Both the position numbers and the translations under genes were made by a program. Below the pieces are notes generated by a model. The model had not been told where the DNA came from and made no database searches. It saw only the letters and a program-made list of their open reading frames with translations. Positions 57,162 through 64,000 of a DNA stretch of 64,000 bases are shown here, piece by piece. The stretch is taken from contig MU278371.1 of assembly GCA_022385755.1 (NCBI GenBank), positions 271,123 through 335,122 of the forward strand, written 5' to 3'. Origin of the DNA: Trametopsis cervina. Taxonomy: Eukaryota > Basidiomycota > Agaricomycetes > Polyporales > Irpicaceae. How positions within the stretch are numbered: position 1 is the stretch's first letter; each line of letters opens with the position of its first letter.

Positions 57162-58996
57162 ATGTCATCCCAACGTATACCGACATCTCTAGCGCAAGTG
57201 CCGCAGGAGGTACTGGAGCACATCGCCTACTACGCAGCTACAGACACGTTTCTTGGCCCGCCCAGTGGAATTATTCCGCTGGTCAGCCTCAATCGTGCGA
57301 TGCACAACGCCCTATCGGTTACTACGAACCCTCATCTGTATGCGCGAATATTTGTCTACAAGTATGACGTCGCTCCCGCAATCCGGAGGATGGGTGTCGA
57401 TACAATATCTGCCTCGGCTATGGTAGAGGAGTTACAGCGGCGGAGCGTCGTCTTGAAACGATTCCGGCACCGCCTTGACAGCAAAGGCGAGGCGCCAGGC
57501 CCGATGCTTACGGAAATGCTGTGGGCTGCATATCTTATGATCCTCGAGAGCGATGGGAAGAACGAGGAACAGCTACGCGAGTATGCGCTGATGAACCACT
57601 GGCTTAGGGAGTTCTGGTTTGACCCCGCGGGAGCATCGAGAGCCAGGACAATCATTCATGAGCAGAGAGGCTGGCCAGAGAGTTCGGAGATCATGTCTCT
57701 ATCTTTGTGGCTTCTCTGGTTTCTATTGAGACCCGGTAAGCGGCTCATCAACGTATCGATTGTCACTCTGACCTGCTCCACAGAGGAGTACCCGCAGGAT
57801 GACCCCCTATTTCGCGAAGCGACCGGTATACTGAAAGTGATAGCTCTCGGCGCTCACAGGGTAAGTCACAGCACGTACAATCCAGTTCTTTACTGACTTT
57901 TTCTGTGGCAGTATCCCGTCTGTGTTCCGGAATGGCAGGAATGGGTGCCCCGACAGATCACTCATCCTCCTACCACCGTCAGACACTATTCTACGAACCT
58001 CGGAGTTGTCGCCCCGGCTCCTGCCTCACCTGCAATCCTCACGTACCTTACCCTGGTGAATAAAATCAGCACGTGGATGATGCCCCCGGTAAACACAATG
58101 AAGGACTTGTTCCCGCCTGTCTCAGCTGACGCACAATTCCGTTCGTCTATCGAGTGGGATTCAGACTGGGCGCGGATCATCAACCTTGCCAACCCCAAGA
58201 GCGCAGTAAGTAGTGTGCCATCTGGTTCCTTCACACCTGGCAGCTTGGAAGGAGTCTGGGAGGGAATATTCACCGTGCGTGTTTCTGCCGCAGAGCTCCG
58301 TCGTTCATCAAGCTTACATATGATGCAGTACACGGAATTTACCTCATACGCCGCTCTTCTATCTGGCGCACCCCCATCTATTCTTCACCGTAGCCTCGTT
58401 GCACAGCACCGCCAGACTTTGAAGATACAAGAGTGGCATCTTATTGAAGACGAGGACTCGAGCCTTTCCAGCAGACCCCAGCCATTGGCAGCCGGCAATC
58501 CCTGTCGTGGATATGTCCCTAACGATCTTGCCGTACGGGTGGTTGGGGACAGTCTGGAGTTGACAATGCCGGGAGCAACCGAGCCTGTCGTATACCGGTC
58601 TTGGCCTAGCATGGAGCTCAACGGCGTGAAAGGGAAAGTTCGGGATACGTTCTTGACAGGACAGGTATGTCAGATTTGAACGCTACGGCGACATTGACAA
58701 GAGCTCGGACGTGTAGGGACATTCTGCATGGGGTCAGTTCAGCCTCGTAGGACGTGTGCGGCCATGCGACGGCTTCATCAGTTTGTCGAAAGAATACGTA
58801 CGTGGGCACCAATGTTCCGTATGAAAGTTATGGCTCACGAACTCATCAGAACGACGGGGATCGCGGAAAGTGGCTCTACCGAGCTTACATGGTCGGCAAT
58901 GCAAACGGAAGTCTGTCTGGCCGTTGGCGAGACACTCTGAGCCCAGCTCACATTCAAGGATATGAAGGAACGTGGGTAGCTAGTCGGCGCAGATGA
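57162..58996 (+). CDS. F-box-type protein
   Basis: F-box proteins recruit substrates to SCF ubiquitin ligases through Skp1. The start MSSQRIPTSLAQVPQEVLEH at 57162 begins an F-box-like helix bundle: VPQEVLEHIAYYAATDTFLG, then IIPLVSLNRAMHNALSVTTN and PHLYARIFVYKYD (residues about 12-65). A helical region follows. The C-terminal half has a beta-rich repeat-like domain with GSLEGVWEGIFTVRVSAAEL, LPNDLAVRV-type strands, FSLVGRVRPCDGFISLSKEY and the closing DRGKWLYRAYMVG plus GYEGTWVASRRR. Introns at about 57735-57783, 57860-57911, 58665-58716 and 58798-58849 join the frame. The E3 role is inferred from the N-terminal motif; the C-terminal domain resembles one found in many basidiomycete F-box proteins, with substrate unknown. 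Confidence 0.82.
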
Positions 58997-59613
58997 ACAT
59001 GGGCCTGGGGTCCTCGCCGTGTGAAGGGAGAAGACAGCATCCTTACGAGCCCTCGTCTCAGTACGTCTAGGCTTGGCTGCTTGGCCGGATCGCACTATGG
59101 CCCTGCACAAGGACTATCGCGACCGCGCCGTTGTTATCCCGCCCGACACGCCCGCCATCCCGAGGATGTCATCTGGGCGCGTCAGGATGCTGTCTGCGGG
59201 TTCTGTACGTCGGACTATTGTCGCCCTGATTAGTATATTCGCCAAGCGAATAAACTTGTTTGAAGATCGGCGCCCTCTCACTTTTAGCGTTTGGTCCTAG
59301 ACAAGGCGATTTTGATCTTCATTTTGCTTTTACCCATGACGCGTGAACACGCGGTAATCGAGATCAGCTCGAGACTTAGCTTCATCAGTCGTGATGGAAA
59401 CATCTCGTCAGTTCTGACTACTGTATTGCACACATGATGATCACCATAGAGCAAACAGTAAGTAACACCTCAATGTAACTGGTAATCTCACGGCTCCCTT
59501 TCCATCTCCCCCAAGGCCGCCAGTCAACCAGCCAGCCGCTCTCGTTTCGGTATCCCTCGATCCTAATACCTATTCGATTTCCTGAGGCTAGGACGCGCAG
59601 AAATAAAGCAGTC
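58997..59613. other. Intergenic, no gene seen
   Basis: The F-box gene 3' flank and the promoter of the secreted protein gene. One ACGCGT lies at about 59339. Short frames only. Confidence 0.45.
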
Positions 59614-60405
59614 ATGTTCCCAAAGATGACCGCGCTGGTGTTTTTTACTGCCTTCGTTTGGAGTCTGTGCTTGTTCAGCACGACGGCGATGGCATTACCA
59701 TCCCCTCCTTTGGTCTCTACCGGACTGCAGGCCCGCACGGAGCCTGTGTTTCCGGACCAACCGCCATCGTGCCCAATCTGTGCCCAGAATTATGACGGTC
59801 TAAGTAGCTGCGCACAGGCGGCTCCGGTATTGGCCAATTTCTCCATGGTAAGCATATCGTTTGCGAACTCGGCGGCTTCAGACCAAAGGGGAAATATTGA
59901 GGTTGAACCGTTCGTGTGCAGATTCTGTTCAACCCGGGTGCCTTTATTGACGTGATCAAGTGTGCTTGTACCGACACATTCCAGAGTGGTGAGCGCATTT
60001 GCACCCTTGCATGGCCGTTACACGTCGTCTGATACTCGTGCATAGCGTACCCGCAATGTGTGGACTGGTGAGCCCTTGTTCACTGAGCGCATGTTTGACC
60101 GAGCACCGTGCCCATACGACGCCTGCAGCTTTATTCAGACGAACCAGACCGCATTCCTTGACGCGGACACGCAAGAACTGCCGAGCGTTCTCCAGGGACT
60201 GCACAGCGTCTGCGCTGTGGCCAGTACGCTAATTGGAAACGTCAGTGAAACGGACGGAGAAGCCACGCCGACGCATTCTCCTGCAGTGACGCCAACTTCA
60301 TCATCGGGCGCAGCTACAAACGGAGGCGAGTTTATTGCCAGCATCAATCCGCGCGTGTTCCTTGTTGCGTTGAGTGTCGTGCTTGGTATACATTTCTGGA
60401 TTTGA
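59614..60405 (+). CDS. Secreted Cys-rich, GPI-type surface protein, 199 aa
   Basis: Four exons (59614-59847, 59922-59988, 60046-60067, 60129-60405) chain to 199 aa. The N terminus MFPKMTALVFFTAFVWSLCL followed by STTAMALPSP is a good signal peptide. The mature domain has evenly placed cysteines (PSCPICAQNYDGLSSC, KCACTDTF, YPQCVDC, VHSVCAV-like) and N-glycosylation sequons (NFS, NQT, NVS). A Ser/Thr/Pro-rich stalk of about 35 residues precedes a C-terminal hydrophobic stretch (VFLVALSVVLGIHFWI), the layout of a GPI-anchor signal with an omega site in the Ser/Gly/Asn-rich SGAATNGGE region. The small third exon (22 nt) codes the CVDC motif. It is probably a plasma-membrane or cell-wall protein; function unknown. 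Confidence 0.82.
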
Positions 60406-60439
60406 GGTAGTTCTCAAGCTTCAGCCAGTGGTGAGCAGA

Positions 60440-61219
60440 GATCATGTACGCGAGATTCATGGTGCCGGGGATATCCTCATTACTTTACGAATTATCACGA
60501 TCCTTACGACATGTACTTAACGATTTTTACGAATGGTTTCGCGTCATCTACATGGTCCAAGTCCGAGAATTACAGCGAGCTACACGCGCCTGGCGTGAGC
60601 GTAAACGACAAGCCTGTAGCGGTAACGGTTGGCAAGCGCTTGCGCTCGCTTGATGCTGTGGCGAACCGAACCTGCAATGCGTATTGGATTTGCATAACCA
60701 CCAGGCTCTCACCGCAACAGCCACCCCCAACCTGACCTTATTTCGAGATGATCTTATCTAGCGGTACGCCCGTGCTCGTTGCACGTTTGGCATGGAACAG
60801 TGCTGAGAGCAAACGCAGACTCGCCCCGTAAAGCCCCGAAGCCTCAGCCAATTGGAAGCTACACACTGGTGTTCTTGTTCACAACGTGCACACTATGTGC
60901 TCTGTTCTTACTATGGAGAAGGGCATCCTCGATTCGAACGGTGGTGGCCCATCGGTACGTTCGCCGTTTCATCCCGCCGCTGTGCGTTAAGTTCACAGGT
61001 GACTGGCCGCGTGGTCGTATGCATACATGCAGGCTGCAAGAGTGGAATGGCAACGAAGGGGCAATTCGCTTATCCATTGACGATGGGCCACCTGCGCGGG
61101 AGTTCATAGAGGACGAATATGAAGTAGATGAGGAAGATACGTCTGACGAGCCGCTCCCATCTCATGTCCCCCCGTCGAAAGGCACCAATACCACCCTGGG
61201 GTCTTTGCGTCCGGCATGA
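60440..61219 (+). CDS. Probable single-pass membrane protein (5' part unresolved)
   Basis: Only the 3' half is clear. The frame reads ADSPRKAPKPQPIGSYTLVF, LFTTCTLCALFLLWRR (membrane helix), then SSIRTVVAHR. An intron at about 60956-61031 joins it to LQEWNGNEGAIRLSIDDGPP and a strongly acidic tail EDEYEVDEEDTSDEPLPSHV ending at 61219. Upstream, 60440-60680 reads as a luminal-type domain with a sequon (STWSKSENYSELHAPGVSVN, then VGKRLRSLDAVANRTCN), but the splice link between 60680 and 60800 could not be settled, so the start is uncertain. The layout suggests a type I protein in the secretory system, next to two other secretory genes. I do not recognise the family. Confidence 0.5.
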
Positions 61220-61829
61220 CAGTCTACCCCATCCCCGCCCCGCGCCGCCCCCGTGGGGAACCTACCCGTCGTGAATGAGTGATTGGCTTCGTGTTGGGGA
61301 ATTCAAGCAGCGCTCGGGAGGCCTGAAAGTGCGTACATGCGATCACCTCCCCGCCCCGTCTCTCTGACGGCTTACAAGACAGTCGACGAGCAGTCATAGG
61401 ACTTCGTTTATACGTTTATGCTGCCTATTCTAATCTTAGAGGTTCCTTGCATCGCTCCATAACTAGGAACGACCCTGGTCATATGCTGATCCTTTCTTCA
61501 GAAATGTCTGTCGAAAAGTGATGGGTGACCCCGTGCCTGTGCGGGGGTGTGCAGTAGTACGACACCAGCCGCTGGCAGAGCGGGCGCAAGATCACTTTCC
61601 CGCTTCCCGTGTAGAAATTGAGCGAATTGAATATCATTTCGATTCTATACCGAAGATCCTCCGCGAAGGCGGCGAGGTCACAAGGTCTACAACATGTCAT
61701 GAAGTCTCGCCGTGCCGCGTCGAAGCGGACCGCCTGGTAGGATCTGTGTTCAACACTGTGGCTTATAACGTAGGCCATTTAAATGGGCCCTGTTTTGTCT
61801 TTCACCCCTCCAGGACTTGCAAGACGACC
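61220..61829. other. Promoter region of the GH115 gene
   Basis: No separate gene was recognised. The GH115 frame is open back to 61518, but the signal peptide requires the ATG at 61830, so this is treated as leader and promoter. Confidence 0.45.
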
Positions 61830-64000
61830 ATGTCGCGCTCATGGAGGTTGTACGCCCTTGCGGGCTTGCTCGCCTTCGCAGACGTAGCCCTGGCCATTGG
61901 TCAAACCGGCTGCGTCGCGTTCAAGTCATCCCCTTCAACATTCCCTATCGTCACTGGTGGCAAGGGGACACCAATCCTACTCTCTTCTGACGACTGGCCC
62001 GGTGTGCAACGCGCTGCCATCGACTTCGCGTCCGATATCCAGAAAGTCACGGGCGTGAAGCCTGTGATCACCAACGCGACTTCCACCAAGCTCCCCAAAG
62101 TTACCTCAGCGATCATTGTCGGCACTCTCGGGAAGTCCTCGCTCATACAGCAAGTTGTGCAGCACGCCAAGTTGAACGTATCTGCCATCGAGGGACAGTG
62201 GGAGTCGTTCTGGACCGCCGAAGTTAAGAACCCGCTGCCTGGTCTGTCGTCCGCCTACGTTATTATTGGAGCCGACAAGCGCGGCTCGATCTACGCGCTA
62301 TACGATCACTCTGAACAATTTGGTGAGTTCACACCGCATGCATAATACCGACATCTGGGCCTAGTGCTAATCCCGACCCTAGGTGTTTCTCCGTGGTATT
62401 GGTGAGCGACGCGTTACAGCGAGATATCGGCGGGCACTCATACGACCAACAGGTGGGCTGATGTCCCTACGACGAAGCAGTCCCAGCTTTTCGTGACTTC
62501 GTCTGGTTGCTCGCACGGCGCCCCCTCTGTCAAGTACCGTGGTCTCTTCCTCAACGATGAGCAGCCGGCCCTGCAGAACTGGGCTATGGAGAAGTTCACC
62601 AACGGCACTGGTGCTGCATTGACCGGCTCGCCGTTCAACCACTTCTTCTACACCAAGCTGTACGTCACTTCTACCTAATTAGTGCACAGATGCTGACCGG
62701 CGGGCATAGGTTCGAGCTGCTTCTTCGTCTGAAGGCCAACTACCTCTGGCCAGGTCAGTGATTTCGGCTCTGTCGGAACACCCTAACTGATAGTATTTGA
62801 ACAAAAATAGCTCAATGGAGCAGGTTAGTGATTCGCTGTATTCAACTTCCATCTGTAGCTGATCATTCATTACCATTGATAGTGCGTTCTACGTCGACGA
62901 TGAGATGAACCCTTTCCTCGCCGACTTGTACGGCATTGTCATGGGTACATCCCATGAGGAGCCCATGACGCGCAGTATCCCTGTCGAGTGGAACCTCTTT
63001 GGTGTCGGCCAGTGGGACTACGGCGAGAACGCCGACTTCATCTACGACTTCTGGGTGAACAGTACCGAGCGTTCGAAGACCTACGAGACCCTCTACACCA
63101 TGGGTATGCGTGGTAACGGTGATCGTGAGTGCCCTCGTCCATACTAGCGATCTTCTTTCTTGACCTAATCTCTCCCTTTCAGTGCCCTTGTCCCAGGATG
63201 GTAATATCCAGCTGCTCGAGAAAGTTATTTCCGACCAGGGCAAGATTTTGACGAGTGTCATCAACGGAACCAGCCTTGAGGAGATCCCTCAGATGTGGTG
63301 TCTCTGTGAGTGGCAAAACGTTCCCACGACGATAGTACAGTGAACTCATCGGATCTCAGACAAGGAGGTTGAGGGCTACTATGATAACGGCCTGCGGGCA
63401 CCTGACTACATCACTCTCCTCTGGACCGATGACAAGTACGTATCATAGGTGATGTTCCGTATTCTTATACTGATCTCACACGCTTTAGCTGGGGCAACAT
63501 TCGTCGCTTCCCTCTTGTGGAAGAACGTAACCGCACCGGTGGTGCTGGTGTATACTACCACGTGAGCAATTTCGTATTCTTCAATCAGCAGCGTGAACTC
63601 ACCTTCTTGTCTTCTAGTATGACTATGTGAGAACGCTGCAATTATTTTCGCTGCATGAGTACTAAACCACATTTAGGTCGGAGACCCGCGTGACTACAAG
63701 TGGATTACGGTAGGCTCATATTGCATGAATACCACCTCTCGTGGCTAACTATAACATTTTCTCCAGTCGTCGCAAATCGAGAAGACCCATGAGCAGCTTT
63801 CACTCGCCATCGACAGGCAAGCTGACCGTATCTGGATCCTCAACGTCGGTGACTTGAAGCCATATGAACTTGGCATCGAGTTCTTCATGACCTACGGATG
63901 GGACGCGAAGAGGTGGAACCCCAACAACCTTAACACTTTCGTTGAGTCTTGGGCTCAGCGAGAGTTCGACCTCTCCGCCAAGGATGCGCTGTCCGTCTCG
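61830..64000 (+). CDS. Secreted GH115 xylan alpha-glucuronidase (partial)
   Basis: GH115 enzymes remove 4-O-methyl-glucuronic acid from internal and terminal xylose units of xylan. The start at 61830 gives a signal peptide (MSRSWRLYALAGLLAFADVA, LAIGQ). Then come TPILLSSDDWPGVQRAAIDF, IVGTLGKSSLIQ, SAYVIIGADKRGSIYALYD and the family core: SVKYRGLFLNDEQPALQNWA, LKANYLWPAQW, then LYGIVMGTSHEEPMTRS, EWN, WDYGENADFIYDFW, ITLLWTDDNWGNIRRFP, GGAGVYYHYDYVGDPRDYKW and RIWILNVGDLKPYELGIEFF. Nine or more short introns fall between these. The window ends inside the gene at about two-thirds of the usual length, so the C-terminal part is missing. It implies a plant-biomass or wood-degrading lifestyle. Confidence 0.93.

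Noticed and set aside
31740..58996. A ubiquitin/proteostasis gene cluster as a functional unit
   Set aside because: DCN1, FES1, the BAG gene, the Cdc20-like gene and the F-box gene are separated by unrelated genes, and such housekeeping genes are common. Apart from the FES1-BAG pair there is no sign of linkage by function.
60681..60720. A 40-nt intron linking the luminal-type and membrane parts at 60440-61219
   Set aside because: GT and AG are present, but the joined frame hits a stop soon after, and 40 nt is shorter than the other introns here.

Overview
The window looks like nuclear DNA of a filamentous basidiomycete, most likely an Agaricomycete. Genes are compact and close together on both strands. 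Most are broken by many short GT-AG introns of about 50-60 nt. The recognisable proteins are typical eukaryotic/fungal ones: Asf1, Bap31, Ubp6/USP14, ALKBH6, Set5, Cho2, Mpp6, Dcn1, an Rpp14-like subunit, a DHHC palmitoyltransferase, ornithine aminotransferase, Fes1, a BAG protein, a Cdc20/Cdh1-type protein and a GH115 glucuronidase. The taxonomic call is inferred from gene architecture and GH115 content, not from a marker gene. No tRNA, rRNA, CRISPR array or intact transposon was seen.

Layout. 1-1.4 kb: no clear gene. 1.4-2.8 kb: ankyrin-like protein. 2.8-5.9 kb: gene-poor, with a diverged repeat family and a perfect 25-bp inverted repeat. 5.9-15 kb: dense housekeeping block (coiled-coil protein, ASF1, BAP31, UBP6, ALKBH6, SET5). 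16.6 kb: a 59-aa Zn2Cys6 microprotein. 17.7-21.6 kb: CHO2. 22.5-23.3 kb: MPP6. 23.3-27.8 kb: no chainable gene, some membrane-protein-like exon fragments. 27.8-28.9 kb: proline/serine-rich conserved-looking protein. 28.9-31.7 kb: nothing clear. 31.7-38.7 kb: DCN1, Rpp14-like, DHHC, OAT. 40.6 kb: a second Zn2Cys6 microprotein of the same design. 42.6-46.7 kb: two divergent polytopic membrane proteins. 46.9-58.9 kb: Nudix hydrolase, FES1, BAG protein, Cdc20-like activator, F-box protein. 59.6-64 kb: secretory genes (GPI-type small protein, single-pass membrane protein, GH115 enzyme cut by the window end).

Functional threads. Several genes act in ubiquitin or proteostasis pathways: Ubp6 at the proteasome, Dcn1 in cullin neddylation, a Cdc20-type APC/C activator, an F-box protein, and two structurally unrelated Hsp70 nucleotide-exchange factors (Fes1 and a BAG protein) placed head to head. 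Others serve ER membrane and lipid biology (Bap31, Cho2, DHHC). Exon structures with stated lengths (ASF1, BAP31, ALKBH6, MPP6, both Zn2Cys6 genes, Rpp14-like, Cdc20-like, the GPI protein, the first gene) were chained by hand and checked to give an open frame of whole codons. Gene limits elsewhere are the start and stop codons I could place, with inner splice sites approximate.
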